Source of the DNA: Cohnella thailandensis
GTDB taxonomy: Bacteria > Bacillota > Bacilli > Paenibacillales > Paenibacillaceae
DNA: 64,000 bases
Reading direction: 5' to 3'
NCBI RefSeq assembly: GCF_014212135.1
Contig: NZ_JACJVQ010000008.1
Location: 372,001-436,000 of the forward strand
Part shown: piece after piece, positions 50,187 to 59,895 of the stretch
Numbering within the stretch: the first letter of the stretch is position 1
Layout: each line of letters begins with the position of its first letter
Position numbers and translations under genes: made by a program
The notes under the pieces: model-generated
Seen by the model: the letters and a program-made list of their open reading frames with translations, nothing else
Databases searched by the model: none
Told to the model about the DNA's origin: nothing

Positions 50187-51554
50187 TTATTGTTGGTTCG
50201 CCGCCACTTCGGTGTCGTATTCTTCGTCGGCCTTCTTCATGTACTCCGCGACGTCGCCGTCCTTGACGACCAGCTCCTGCATCAGCTTGTAATACCAGTT
50301 GCGGAACTGCGGAGGAATCTGGTTCTCGCCCCACCAGTTGTTGATGGCGAGCGACTTCGCGACCGTCTCGTCGTTCATGAGCTCCAGCACGGTCTGCATC
50401 TGCTCTGTCGTTTGGTAGGAGATCTCTTCCTTCGTGGACGGAATTCCGTTCACGGTCGTCAGATACTTCGCGTATTGATCCTTGGAGAAGAAGAACCGGA
50501 TAAACGATTCGATCGCCGCCGCCTTGTCCGCGTTCTTCGCCGCTTCCGAGGAGAGGCTCCAGCCCGCCGGGGACGGAAGGCCGATCACGCTGCGCTTGCC
50601 TTCGCGGTCCGGCAGGGCGTAGAACCCGAATTCGAAGCTCGGGTCGGCCTGCTGAATCTGCGTGAACATCCACGGTCCGGAGAACAGCTGGGCCGCTTTG
50701 CCCGCGACCAGAATGGAAGCCGTCTGGTTGTCCGCCGTGCTGAGCCAGCCCTTGTCCACGTACTTCGAGAACAGCTCCTTGTAGTCGGTCATCGCCTGGA
50801 CGACGTTCGCGTCCGTGAAGCTGACCTGCTTGGCGGTGCGCTTCGAGTTCCAGTCCGGATCGCTTGCGTATACCTCGTCGATCAGGAACTTGTTGAGCCA
50901 GAAGCCCATGTGGAAAATATCCTTGCCGCCTACGACGATCGGCGTGATTCCGCTGGCCTTCAGCTTCTCTTGGGCCGCCAGGAACTCGTCGTAGGTCTTC
51001 GGGAGCTCCGTAATTCCGGCTTCTTCGTAGGCTTTCTTGCTGTAGATGATGCCCTGAGGAGCATTCAGCGTCAGCGGCGCGTTGTAGATCTTGCCGTCCA
51101 CGGCCGGCAGCGTCTTGAACAGGTCGCGAAGCTCCGACGGCAGCTCGACGATTTTGCCCGCCTCCGCGAACACCTCCGTATCGCGCATCTCGACCAGATC
51201 CGGGAATTCGCCGACGGCGTCCTTCGTCTTCAGCCAGTCGAGGTAGGAGGAGGTGGTTCCTTCGCTGATATCCTTGATTTTGATAGTCGGATTGGCTTCC
51301 GTGAACGCCTTGATCGAGTCGGCGATCGCTTGCTTGGTCGCCGGATCGCCGGTCGCGTAGCCGATCGTGAAGCTGACTTCCTTCGCGGGCGAGGAGGAAG
51401 CGCCGCCCGAGCCTGCCGGCTGGCTCGCCTCTCCGCCCGAAGCGCTCGCGCCCGCTCCGTTCGATCCGCCGTCGTTGTTGCCGCCGCATGCGGACAGAAC
51501 GAGCGCAAGCGCGAGCGGCAAGGTAACCAGCTTAGCCGTCTTCGTAGATACCAT
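50187..51554 (-). CDS. Extracellular sugar-binding lipoprotein
   Basis: A 455-residue CUT1-type solute-binding protein. The lipoprotein signal ends LSAC (Cys23) and is followed by a Gly/Ser/Asn tether. SKKAYEEAGITELPKTYDEF and LFSGPWMFTQIQQADP are typical of the family. ATG 51554 has GGGGAGACG ~8 nt upstream; the longer open frame to 51704 has no usable start. It precedes its permeases and GH88, so it probably binds unsaturated uronic-acid oligosaccharides; that is inferred. Confidence 0.9.
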   Translation of the reverse strand: MVSTKTAKLVTLPLALALVLSACGGNNDGGSNGAGASASGGEASQPAGSGGASSSPAKEVSFTIGYATGDPATKQAIADSIKAFTEANPTIKIKDISEGTTSSYLDWLKTKDAVGEFPDLVEMRDTEVFAEAGKIVELPSELRDLFKTLPAVDGKIYNAPLTLNAPQGIIYSKKAYEEAGITELPKTYDEFLAAQEKLKASGITPIVVGGKDIFHMGFWLNKFLIDEVYASDPDWNSKRTAKQVSFTDANVVQAMTDYKELFSKYVDKGWLSTADNQTASILVAGKAAQLFSGPWMFTQIQQADPSFEFGFYALPDREGKRSVIGLPSPAGWSLSSEAAKNADKAAAIESFIRFFFSKDQYAKYLTTVNGIPSTKEEISYQTTEQMQTVLELMNDETVAKSLAINNWWGENQIPPQFRNWYYKLMQELVVKDGDVAEYMKKADEEYDTEVAANQQ

Positions 51555-51604
51555 CGTGTATTCGTCTCCCCTATTCGTATATATGTTGTCCGGCCGCGCC
51601 GCCC

Positions 51605-51638
51605 GAAGCATCCGGATGCTTCCCGGTAAACGCTTACC
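51605..51638 (-). promoter_or_regulatory. cre-like site and palindrome in binding-protein leader
   Basis: GGTAAGCGTTTACC (51625-51638, minus strand) matches the cre consensus TGWAANCGNTNWCA at 12 of 14 positions including the CG core, so CcpA-type carbon catabolite repression of this operon is plausible. Next to it GAAGCATCCGGATGCTTC (51605-51622) is a perfect 18-bp palindrome of unknown role. Both lie 50-85 nt upstream of the binding-protein ATG. Confidence 0.6.
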
Positions 51639-51767
51639 TTGGGTTAAGAGTACCAAATCGCCGGTTCGTCTAGAATGCAATTTCTTTAGCTCGAGGTGCG
51701 GCATTTTCGAGCAGGTTGCCCATCGGCCGGCCGCGCCCTTGGAACGAGAATGACCGGGAGCTCCCGG

Positions 51768-53369
51768 TCATTCCTGGCGGCTCTTCGCCTGCCTGTAATC
51801 GTTGGGCAGCTGCCCGTACATCCGGCGGAACAGGTCGCTGAAATGGCGGGCGTTATTGTACCCGACCCGCTCGGCGATCTCATAGACCATTAGATCCGTG
51901 CGCAGCAGCAGGCGGACCGCCTCCTTCATTCGGACCTCCGTCACGTACTGCTTGAAGTTCTGCCCCGTATGCTTCTTGAAGAAGTAGCTGAAGTAGCTCG
52001 GGTTCATGAACGACACGCCGGCCGCCGATTCCAGCGTCACGTCCTCCGCGTAATGGTCGTCGATATATTGCTTCACCTTGGCCATCACCGCGTTGTCCTT
52101 GTTCCCCGATTCCGCCTCGATGGCCCGGAACAGCTCCTCGGCGATGGCCGCGATCTCCTCCTTCAGCCGATCGAACGAAGGAAGGGCGTCCAGCCGGGTC
52201 TGGAGCTCCTGCCGGCCTGCGGCCCGTTCCGGCTCCAGCAGCCCCTGCTTGCCAAGCTCCTGGACGATGTACGTCATCGCCGAGAAACACGTCGCGACGG
52301 CAAGCGGCCGGTTGCCGAGCGCCGCGGCGCGGATCGCCTCCAGCATCCGGTCCAGCTCCTCGCGAACGGCGTTCGCGTCGCCCGCCGCGTAAGCGGCGGT
52401 CACTCGCCGCTGATGGCGGTCCAGCCCTTCGTTCGCGGAACGGGCCGCTTCGGCCGGCGCCGGAGGTTCATAGGCGATGACGCGGCCGAGACCGACGAAA
52501 TAGGTCATCCCGAGCGCCTGTTCCGCTTCCCGGTAAGCGGCCGGAAGGCCGGCCGCGGAATCCGCCAGCCGGCCGATGCCGATCGCGGCGCTTAACTTAA
52601 GGAACGTCCGGATGCTGCGATGGAGCTCGGACGCCAGCCGCGTCCATTCTTCCGGGCTTCCGGCCGAGCAGATAAACGCGAGTCTGCCGTTATGTCGGAA
52701 AACATGGCCGATTCCCGAGCCGCCGATCGCCTCCTGCAGAACGTTCCCCATGGCGAAATCGACGAGCTTCTTCTCCTTCTCGCTCCATTTGTCCGATTCG
52801 CCTCCCAGCTCCGCTTCCGCGATGCCGACCCCGAAGCGCGGCCCCTTCAGCTCCGCCGTCAGAAGGCGAACGGTCTCGGAGGCAGGGGGCAGCGTCCCGT
52901 CGATCAGCCGGCCGAACCCTTCCTCCAATTCTTCCTGGCGAACCTTGCGCTCGTACAGCTTGAGCTTGCCCTTGCGCCTCTCCTCTTCCTGCTGCTCGCC
53001 AATGAGCAGAGCGGCCTTCCGCAGCACCTGCTCCAGCTGCGGCTTGCGGATCGGCTTGACGAGATAATCTACCGCCCCGAAGGCCACCGCGTCGCGGGCA
53101 TAGGAGAATTCCTGGTAGGCGCTGATGAACACGACCTTGACCAGCAGCCCCCGCTCGTTGATCCGTTTGATGATGTCGATGCCCGACAGGTGCGGCATGC
53201 TGATGTCGCTGATGATCAGGTCGGGACGCAGGCTCTCCAGCAATTCCAGCAGCTCGCCGCCGTCTCCGGCTTGGCCGACGATCTCCATGCCGAGCGCCTC
53301 CCAGTCGATCAGCTTGCGAAGCCCTTTGAGAATAAGCGGCTCGTCATCCGCGAGCAGAATCCGGATCAT
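51768..53369 (-). CDS. YesN-type AraC response regulator
   Basis: A 533-residue response regulator. The receiver domain (1-120) shows the acidic pair Asp8-Asp9, phospho-acceptor Asp55 (ISDISMP) and Lys105 (LVKP). A middle helical region links to a C-terminal AraC domain (~425-530) with two helix-turn-helix motifs (SYFSYFFKKHTG; GYNNARHFSDLFRRM). Its 5' end overlaps the kinase gene by 26 bp, so the two are translationally coupled. It probably activates the downstream binding protein-permease-GH88 genes. Confidence 0.92.
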   Translation of the reverse strand: MIRILLADDEPLILKGLRKLIDWEALGMEIVGQAGDGGELLELLESLRPDLIISDISMPHLSGIDIIKRINERGLLVKVVFISAYQEFSYARDAVAFGAVDYLVKPIRKPQLEQVLRKAALLIGEQQEEERRKGKLKLYERKVRQEELEEGFGRLIDGTLPPASETVRLLTAELKGPRFGVGIAEAELGGESDKWSEKEKKLVDFAMGNVLQEAIGGSGIGHVFRHNGRLAFICSAGSPEEWTRLASELHRSIRTFLKLSAAIGIGRLADSAAGLPAAYREAEQALGMTYFVGLGRVIAYEPPAPAEAARSANEGLDRHQRRVTAAYAAGDANAVREELDRMLEAIRAAALGNRPLAVATCFSAMTYIVQELGKQGLLEPERAAGRQELQTRLDALPSFDRLKEEIAAIAEELFRAIEAESGNKDNAVMAKVKQYIDDHYAEDVTLESAAGVSFMNPSYFSYFFKKHTGQNFKQYVTEVRMKEAVRLLLRTDLMVYEIAERVGYNNARHFSDLFRRMYGQLPNDYRQAKSRQE

Positions 53370-55128
53370 GCTTCGGCACCTCCCTTATCGGTATTTCGAG
53401 CGTAACGGACGTGCCGATGTGCGGGCGGCTGGTCACCGCGACTCCGAAGGATTCCCCGCATAACGACCGGATGCGCTCGTGCACGTTCTTGATCCCGACG
53501 TGGCCGGCCGGCGCTCCCCCGCTCGCCAGCATCTTCGCGATCCGGTCCGCCTCCGGCTTGTCCATTCCGATCCCGTCGTCGGTAACCGTCAGCGCAAGCC
53601 TGTCCTGCTGCCGGACGATCGAGATCTCGATGCTGCCGCGGCCTTGAGGCTTCAGCCCGTGCTGAACGGCATTCTCGACGAAGGGCTGCAGGCTGAGCTT
53701 CGGCACGGCCCAGTCCATGTTGACGTCCTGCGCGATGTCGATTCGAAGCTCGTACCGGTTCTCGAACCGGACTTCGATGATATAGAAATAGTCCCGCAGA
53801 TGATCCAGCTCCTCCCGGAGCGTCACCCATTCTTCCCCGTAATCGATCACGTACTTCAACTGATTCGAGAGCGACAGGATCATCTCCCCGACTTCCGGGG
53901 CGTCGCTGTGCACCGCGTTCATGCGAATGACCTCCAGCGTGTTGTACAAATAATGCGGGCGAATCTGGCTCTTGAGCGCGTTCAGCTCGGCCTGCTTCTG
54001 CTTGATCTCCGCGACGTAGGCGTCGTCGATGAACGCCTTCAGGCGGGCGACCATCCGGTTGAAGCCGTGGCCGAGCCGGCCGATCTCGTCCTGGCTGCGA
54101 ACCGCGACCCTCGTCTCCAGGTGGCCGGATTCCGCCTTCACCATCCCTTGGATGACGCTTCGGATCGGAGCGGCAAGCCGGCGCGAGAACCAGATGCCCA
54201 TCCCGATGAGAACGCCGCCGCACGCGAGAATGGCGATAAACACGGCCGAACGCGTCGTCGCCAGCTGCTCGAACAGCCGGCTCTTCGAGATGCTCGCCAC
54301 GACCGTGCCCTGCAGATACGGAATCGGCTCGCTGATCGTGAGCATTTTCCCGTTCGGCTTAGTCTCGACGCGGGCCGCGCTTCCATAGACGTCCTGCCTG
54401 TTGCTGAAGAACGCCCGTCCTCCGCCGTCCAGAACGAACAGCTCGTCGCCCTGGCTAAGCTTCATCTCCGCGAAGAACGGATCGAACATGGCCGTGTCGA
54501 CGTCGAACAGAAGCGTTCCTACCACCCTAGGCTCGGACGTAAGAGGACCGGACGTATCGATGAGATTGCGGCCCACGGTCAGGACGTCCCGGCTCGAACC
54601 GTGATAATAGTCCATCTTGTGCGTGGGGAAAAAGGCGACGTTGCGCGGGCGCTCCCTCAGGACGGGGAGCCACTCGGCTAGCGGCAGCTTGTCCTGCACG
54701 AACGCGGTATTGACCTTGGACTGGTAGTACAGCTTGCCGTCCGACTCCCGGATAAAGTACACGCTCGTCATATAGGAATCGCTGTAAAGAAGCGTTTTCA
54801 GAAAACCGTCGATCGGCACGGAATTGATTTGCTCGAGCTCGTTCACGTTGCGCGTCTGGTTGTCGGCGGAGCCCTCTACGTACCCGTCGTACCGGCCGGT
54901 GTACATCAGCTTCGAGATGTCGTCGTACTGCGTCAAGGCCGAGTTGACGTTGTAGCTCATATATAGCACCATCTGGCGCAGGTTGTCCTCCGTATACCGT
55001 TCGACGTGCGAGGTAAAGGTCTGCACGGAATAGAAGCTGAGGAGGGACAACGGAATCAAGCCGACGGCGATGAAGGCAGCCGAGAATTTGAAGAACACGC
55101 TCTGGGTCAGCTGCCGGATCCTCTGCAT
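53344..55128 (-). CDS. YesM-type sensor histidine kinase
   Basis: A 594-residue membrane kinase: TM1 at ~12-32, extracellular Cache-like sensor, TM2 at ~294-315, HAMP ~316-370, His_kinase domain with phospho-acceptor His392 (IRPHYLYNTLE), and HATPase_c with N box (LSLQPFVENAVQHGL), G1 (VTDDGIGM) and later G motifs. It senses an extracellular ligand or substrate-bound binding protein and phosphorylates the YesN-type regulator. GGGAGG ~8 nt before the ATG. It heads the operon; 55129-55502 carries its upstream region and no other gene. Confidence 0.92.
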   Translation of the reverse strand: MQRIRQLTQSVFFKFSAAFIAVGLIPLSLLSFYSVQTFTSHVERYTEDNLRQMVLYMSYNVNSALTQYDDISKLMYTGRYDGYVEGSADNQTRNVNELEQINSVPIDGFLKTLLYSDSYMTSVYFIRESDGKLYYQSKVNTAFVQDKLPLAEWLPVLRERPRNVAFFPTHKMDYYHGSSRDVLTVGRNLIDTSGPLTSEPRVVGTLLFDVDTAMFDPFFAEMKLSQGDELFVLDGGGRAFFSNRQDVYGSAARVETKPNGKMLTISEPIPYLQGTVVASISKSRLFEQLATTRSAVFIAILACGGVLIGMGIWFSRRLAAPIRSVIQGMVKAESGHLETRVAVRSQDEIGRLGHGFNRMVARLKAFIDDAYVAEIKQKQAELNALKSQIRPHYLYNTLEVIRMNAVHSDAPEVGEMILSLSNQLKYVIDYGEEWVTLREELDHLRDYFYIIEVRFENRYELRIDIAQDVNMDWAVPKLSLQPFVENAVQHGLKPQGRGSIEISIVRQQDRLALTVTDDGIGMDKPEADRIAKMLASGGAPAGHVGIKNVHERIRSLCGESFGVAVTSRPHIGTSVTLEIPIREVPKHDPDSARG

Positions 55129-55502
55129 GGCGAAATCTCCTCCCTATATGCTTACAGTAACACAGGATGGAAGCGCCCGCATGATAGAGGCGTGCTATAA
55201 ATTTTAGAAAATGGTGCGGCTTATTCGAGCAAAATTCCATGGATTAAGACGGCCGCGGCCGGGTGGAGGGAAGCGGAGGGGCGGAGTTGGGTATTATTTA
55301 CTCATGTGCTGGCGGCTTGTGCCGGATGGCGGGGCTAGATGAGTAATCACGACTCAACTGGAGCGTCTGGGGGCGGGTGGAGGTGTTCAGTTGGTTTATC
55401 GCATTCGGACGAGAGTCGAAAGGTACATTCGAGCGAGCTACCGGAAACGGCAAAACGGCTCGGGAGACCCAACCGGTCGCCCAAGCCATTGTCCGGCAAG
55501 GT

Positions 55503-56270
55503 TTACACCTCGCCCCAATACACTTCCGTCACGTAATCCATCGACACCCGTCCGCCCTGCTCGTTCCGGTCGAACAGCTCGCGGAGCGCCTTCATCATCG
55601 GCTCGTAGCCGGCCGTTCCCGGAGCCGGGCTGTACGACGACGAACGCAGCCGCCCGCTCAGGCCGTCGAAATCGAACAGCTGGCTGATTGTGAATCGTGC
55701 TTCCCGTACGTTCCCCTCGCGGAAGAACGCCTCAAGATGCTCCCGGGTCACGTTGCGATGGTTGACTTGGGCATAATCCGTGCCGAGGCCAAGCAGCAGT
55801 TGCTCATACTCCTCCAGGAACGGCTTGCCTGTCGTCACCCGGTTGTTCCAGATCAGAGCGACACGGCCCCCCGGCTTCAGAATCCGCTTGAACTCGGCCT
55901 GGGTCGCCTCTCGGTCGAACCAGTGGAACGACTGCGCGCACGTGACGAAATCGACCGAGCGGTCCGCAAGGCCCGTCTCTTCCGCGGAGCCGGGAACCGC
56001 TTCGAACCGTCCGTCTCCGCCGTCCGCGAGACGGGTCTCGGCTTCCTCGCGCATCGCCTCGTTCGGCTCGACCGCAACGACTCGCGCTCCCCGCTCGAGC
56101 AGCAGGGCGGAGAAAATTCCGGTGCCCGCTCCGACGTCCGCCACCAGCGAATCCGGCTTCATGCCGACCTCTCCGAACAGACAGTCGAGCGCTTCCTTCG
56201 GGTAGCTCGGGCGATACTTGACGTACGTATCGACCCGGTTGGAGAATCTTTGTTTGCTGTCCATCGACAT
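55503..56270 (-). CDS. Class I SAM-dependent methyltransferase
   Basis: A 255-residue soluble methyltransferase (Methyltransf_11/25 type): motif I VADVGAGTGIFS (~43-54), acidic motif II VAVEPNEAM, and DRSVDFVTCAQSFHWFD as motif IV region. The C-terminal half (LFDFDGLSGRLRSSSYSP..G) is typical of tellurite/methylase-like family members in Firmicutes. ATG 56270 (MSMDSK) with GAAGGAG upstream is preferred over the longer frame to 56339, which overlaps the GMC gene end. The substrate is unknown. Confidence 0.83.
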   Translation of the reverse strand: MSMDSKQRFSNRVDTYVKYRPSYPKEALDCLFGEVGMKPDSLVADVGAGTGIFSALLLERGARVVAVEPNEAMREEAETRLADGGDGRFEAVPGSAEETGLADRSVDFVTCAQSFHWFDREATQAEFKRILKPGGRVALIWNNRVTTGKPFLEEYEQLLLGLGTDYAQVNHRNVTREHLEAFFREGNVREARFTISQLFDFDGLSGRLRSSSYSPAPGTAGYEPMMKALRELFDRNEQGGRVSMDYVTEVYWGEV

Positions 56271-56331
56271 CGCTTGGATCGCTCCTTCTCGCACTGGGGT
56301 AACTATGGCTATGGCTTCATTCCGCTCCCCA

Positions 56332-58464
56332 TTATACACCTTTTACCAGGTTGTCCGCCGTACGGAACGCCAATGCCAGAATCGTAAGCACCGGATTTAC
56401 GCCTCCGTTGGTCACGTGCACGGACCCGTCGGCGACCCAAAGGTTGTCGTAGCCGTGAACGCGGCCGGACGGGTCGGTGACGGACGTCGCGGGATGGTTG
56501 CCCATGCGAAGCGTCCCCGACTGATGCTGGCCGCCGCTCAGCCCGCCCCAAGGCCCGGTCCTCCACACCTGGCTGGCGCCGGAAGCCCATAGCCACTTCT
56601 CCGCTTGTTCTCCCAAGAAGGTCGCTCCGCGGAGCGTCTCCGGATGAACGCTTCCCGACAGCATGGCGACCGGCAGCCCGAAGCGGTCTTTCACCGTCTT
56701 GGAGAGGCGCACCCGGGATTCCGGCGTCGGAATCTCCTGCATGGGACCCTGGATCTGGCTCGTGCGGGAATAGCTCGAGCGCATCATCTCCTTGCCTGCC
56801 GCTCCCCATCTCGGCGCATCCGGCGCGACCGCCCGGTACCAATGAATGAGCGGCAGCCGGGTGAACTCGTTCGCGAGCAGCCCTCCTCCGATAATCCCGT
56901 CCCCGTTGCCATGGGAGAACTTGAGGATGGCGATGCTTACTCCCGGTCCCAAGCCGTCCTGCACGGGCTCGTCGAACAAGCCGCAAGCGCCGGCGTAAAC
57001 ATGGCCTTGGAGGTTCCGGCCGACCAAGCCGTGCCGATTGCCGATGCCGTCCGGCTCCGACTCGCTCGCCGAGTTCAGCAGCAGACGAGCGCTCTCGATG
57101 GCGCCCGCGGCGACGACCACGTGCCCGGCGCGAATCTCCCGGCGCCGTATCGCCCCCGCCTCTTCTTGAGCAAGGCTAACCCCGGTGGCGCGCTTGCCGC
57201 CTTCGGAGAGGATACGCTCCGCGATCGCGTCGCAGACGAGATCGCAGTTGCCGGTGGCGACGGCGCGGACGAGCATCGTGTTATGCCCTCCGTTCTTGCT
57301 GTCCGTCGGGCAGGCGAAGCCGACGCACTGGCCGCAGCGGCCGCAGGCGGGCCGGCCGTCGCGTTCGACGGAGTTGATCAGAAGCGGAACCGGCCCCGCT
57401 TCCCATCCCAGCTTCGCTGCGCCCTGCGCCAGTATGTCCGCCTCGAGAGTGCGCGACAACGGCGGCATCGGGTAAGATCGGCTTCTCCGTCCGCATTCGG
57501 AATGGCCATCCCCGCTGCCGGAGACGCCGACCTCCCACTCGGCGCGATCGTAATAGGGCTCGAGCTCTTCATACGAGATCGGCCAATCGCTAAGCGAGCT
57601 CCCGTCCGGAACCCCGTAGCGAGTCGCCATGCGGAAGTCGTCCGGATGGAATCGCCATGCCTGCGCTCCATAGACCCGCGTGCCTCCGCCGACCGTCATG
57701 GCGTTATTGTGATAATCGCCTTGATAAGGAAGCGTGATCCGCTCCTCTCCGCTCGCCGTCAAGAACGTGCGGGGATTCCCGGTCGTCCCCGGTCCCGTAT
57801 TATGGCCGTACTGGCTGAGCCGATGGTTACGCAGATGGTCCCGCCCGACTTCGCCGTACCGAAGCCAGCTGCCGCGCTCGACGACAAGCACGCTCATCCC
57901 GGCCTCCGCCAGCACGGCCGCCGCGACCGAGCCTCCGGCTCCGGCTCCGACGACGACCGCGTCGTACCGGTCGCGAAGCTCGTCAAGCCTTCGAACGGGA
58001 AGCTCCCTCTCGGCAGCCGGAGCTCCGACCCCGGGAAGGACGCCGGGACGGAACCCGATCATGTCCCAAGACTTCTTCTCCGGGTTGCCCCCCGCCTCCG
58101 GGCTTCCGTAGTAGCCTTCGGCGACGAGATTCAACAGCGCATCGAAGAACGGACGCGGAGACTCCGCTCCTTCCGGAGCCTGCCCCCCCTCGATCTCGCG
58201 CAGCAGGCCGTCTTGCTCCTCGGCCGACAACTCCGCAAAGCGGCGGCCATGAGTGTTGGAGGCCCTAGCCTCCAACTCCCGCAAGCCGGGTTCGATCCGT
58301 TCCGCCCAAGCGTCCGGATCTTCCGCCGCGCGGCGTTCGAGGTAGGACAGGACTCCCCCTTCCGACGCCGACGGCCAAGCGTCCATCGGAATAAACCGAT
58401 CGGCAACCGCCTCTAGTAAGGCCATAATATCGTTAGTCAAACCTTCCCGTTCGTTAGGCTTCAT
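56332..58464 (-). CDS. GMC-family oxidoreductase with N-terminal gluconate-2-dehydrogenase-3-like domain
   Basis: A 710-residue protein. The N-terminal ~170 residues (DPDAWAERIEPGLRELEARA and nearby) resemble the small gluconate 2-dehydrogenase subunit 3 domain, here fused to a GMC flavoprotein. The FAD motif is VVGAGAGGSVAAAV (~185), followed by the Cys-containing CGRCGQCVGFAC and the C-terminal NLWVADGSVHVTNGGVNPVL with the catalytic His/Asn region. It likely oxidises a polyol or sugar alcohol with FAD. In many bacteria the two parts are separate subunits. ATG 58464 has GGTGGG just upstream. Confidence 0.82.
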   Translation of the reverse strand: MKPNEREGLTNDIMALLEAVADRFIPMDAWPSASEGGVLSYLERRAAEDPDAWAERIEPGLRELEARASNTHGRRFAELSAEEQDGLLREIEGGQAPEGAESPRPFFDALLNLVAEGYYGSPEAGGNPEKKSWDMIGFRPGVLPGVGAPAAERELPVRRLDELRDRYDAVVVGAGAGGSVAAAVLAEAGMSVLVVERGSWLRYGEVGRDHLRNHRLSQYGHNTGPGTTGNPRTFLTASGEERITLPYQGDYHNNAMTVGGGTRVYGAQAWRFHPDDFRMATRYGVPDGSSLSDWPISYEELEPYYDRAEWEVGVSGSGDGHSECGRRSRSYPMPPLSRTLEADILAQGAAKLGWEAGPVPLLINSVERDGRPACGRCGQCVGFACPTDSKNGGHNTMLVRAVATGNCDLVCDAIAERILSEGGKRATGVSLAQEEAGAIRRREIRAGHVVVAAGAIESARLLLNSASESEPDGIGNRHGLVGRNLQGHVYAGACGLFDEPVQDGLGPGVSIAILKFSHGNGDGIIGGGLLANEFTRLPLIHWYRAVAPDAPRWGAAGKEMMRSSYSRTSQIQGPMQEIPTPESRVRLSKTVKDRFGLPVAMLSGSVHPETLRGATFLGEQAEKWLWASGASQVWRTGPWGGLSGGQHQSGTLRMGNHPATSVTDPSGRVHGYDNLWVADGSVHVTNGGVNPVLTILALAFRTADNLVKGV

Positions 58465-58520
58465 TTTCCCACCATCCAATAACTGATGACTTCTCCTCTA
58501 TCCTATCAGACTCGAAATCG

Positions 58521-59792
58521 TTATTGAACGTTTAAATCGCCTTTAGGATTTGATTGCGAAATCGTACGGTCGCTTTGCCTTCCGCAGGCGCTTCTCCGTT
58601 CCTGGCGTTCCAACGCGGCACTCCACACCGTCAATACTAGCCCTACTATTACGATTAGAGACGCCACCCAGGGCACGGACGCCAGTCCCAGAGAACTATC
58701 GATCGCAAGTCCGCCGACGAACGCTCCGAGAGCGTTGCCCATGTTAAAAGCGGAGATATTAAGCGCGGAAGCCAATTCCTGCGCCTCGCCGGCCTTCTGC
58801 AGCACTCGTATGTTAAGCGGGGCAATGATGCTGTATGAAGCGAAGCCCCATACGAATACGCTAACGACGGCAGCCGGCTTAAACTCGTTCGTCCACGTAA
58901 AAATAGCCAGAGACGCCGCAAGCAACAGCATTCCCCCGAACAGAGTCGGCAAGAGCTTTTTGTCCGCCCATCTGCCGCCCGCGAGGTTGCCGAGAATGGA
59001 GCCCGCGCCGAAGACCAGCAGGACGATCGTCACGGAGTCGCTGGAGAAGCCCGTTATCCTCTCTAATATAGGAGTAATGTAAGTAAACCCGGCGAAGGTC
59101 CCTCCCGTTCCGAAAACGGTAATGAGCAAAACCAGCATAAAAGCGGGGCGGCTGACGATAGAGATCTGCTTCCTTAACGAAGCGACGCCTTCTACGCGCG
59201 GCAAAGGCGGGATCCCTCTTAGCATGCCAACCCAAGCGGCGGCGGCGAGCAACGCAATGACCAGGAACGGAATCCGCCATCCGAACTGTTGCCCCAGGAA
59301 GGTTCCGAGCGGGGCGCCAAGGATAACGGCTACGGTAAGTCCCGAGCCGACCCAGGCGATGCTTCTTCCCTCCTTGCCGGGCTCGGCCAAATCCTTAGCT
59401 GTCACGACGATGGCGCCGAAGAGGGTTCCGTGCGCCAAGGAGCTGACGATTCTCCCCGCCAGCAGAACGCCGTAAGAAGGAGCGACCGCGCAAACGACAC
59501 TGCCTACGATAAATAGGACCATAAACGCATTCATGACGGTTCTGCGCGGAAGCCTGCCCGACATCGCCGACAAAACCGGCCCTCCGAAGACGACGCCGAG
59601 CGCGTATCCCGTAACCAGCATGCCGGCGACGGAGATCGAGACTCCCGTGTCGCTTGAGATCGGAAGAAGAAGCCCCATCGGAAGCAGCTCCGCCGTCCCG
59701 ACGGCGAATATCGCAAGCGTTAGCAGCACCAGCGCCGTCTTTCTTCTTCGGGCGGTCATTTTCGCCATATCGTTGATCATCGATCTCTTCAC
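58521..59792 (-). CDS. MFS transporter (AraJ/sugar-efflux type, 12 TM)
   Basis: A ~420-residue exporter with 12 predicted TM helices; TELLPMGLLLPISSDTGVSI and AMSGRLPRRTVMNAF (motif A) are typical of the DHA1/AraJ sugar- or drug-efflux group, with motif C near GSGLTVAVILGAPLGT. Start is GTG 59792 or ATG 59780; AAAGGAT fits both loosely. Divergent from a MerR regulator across two matching 20-bp-spacer promoters, so it is very probably MerR-controlled. Confidence 0.87.
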   Translation of the reverse strand: MKRSMINDMAKMTARRRKTALVLLTLAIFAVGTAELLPMGLLLPISSDTGVSISVAGMLVTGYALGVVFGGPVLSAMSGRLPRRTVMNAFMVLFIVGSVVCAVAPSYGVLLAGRIVSSLAHGTLFGAIVVTAKDLAEPGKEGRSIAWVGSGLTVAVILGAPLGTFLGQQFGWRIPFLVIALLAAAAWVGMLRGIPPLPRVEGVASLRKQISIVSRPAFMLVLLITVFGTGGTFAGFTYITPILERITGFSSDSVTIVLLVFGAGSILGNLAGGRWADKKLLPTLFGGMLLLAASLAIFTWTNEFKPAAVVSVFVWGFASYSIIAPLNIRVLQKAGEAQELASALNISAFNMGNALGAFVGGLAIDSSLGLASVPWVASLIVIVGLVLTVWSAALERQERRSACGRQSDRTISQSNPKGDLNVQ

Positions 59793-59826
59793 TATCCTTT
59801 CTTGTCATAGCAGGAATGGTGAAGTC

Positions 59827-59858
59827 ATTCTAAACTTTCCACGCAAGGGGAAAGTCAA
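59827..59858 (-). promoter_or_regulatory. MerR-type promoter of the MFS gene
   Basis: -35 TTGACT (59853-59858) and -10 TAGAAT (59827-59832) with a long 20-bp spacer holding the dyad CTTTCC-N8-GGAAAG. Over-long spacers with a central dyad are the hallmark of MerR-activated promoters. Confidence 0.7.
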
Positions 59859-59895
59859 GCACTATTCGCCTCTCGGCCCGCGGAAAAAGATTCGC

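Noticed and set aside
49728-51629. 633-codon plus-strand ORF opposite the binding-protein and permease genes
   Set aside because: It is antisense to two well-supported genes with lipobox, EAA loop and ribosome binding sites. Its protein is rich in Arg/Leu/Val/Asp without family motifs, as expected for the complement of GC-rich codons.
55298-55489. 63-codon minus-strand ORF upstream of the histidine kinase
   Set aside because: No ribosome binding site or recognisable motif; low-complexity composition.
56605-58416. 603-codon plus-strand ORF opposite the GMC oxidoreductase
   Set aside because: It is antisense to a gene with FAD motif and GMC signature, and has no recognisable domain.
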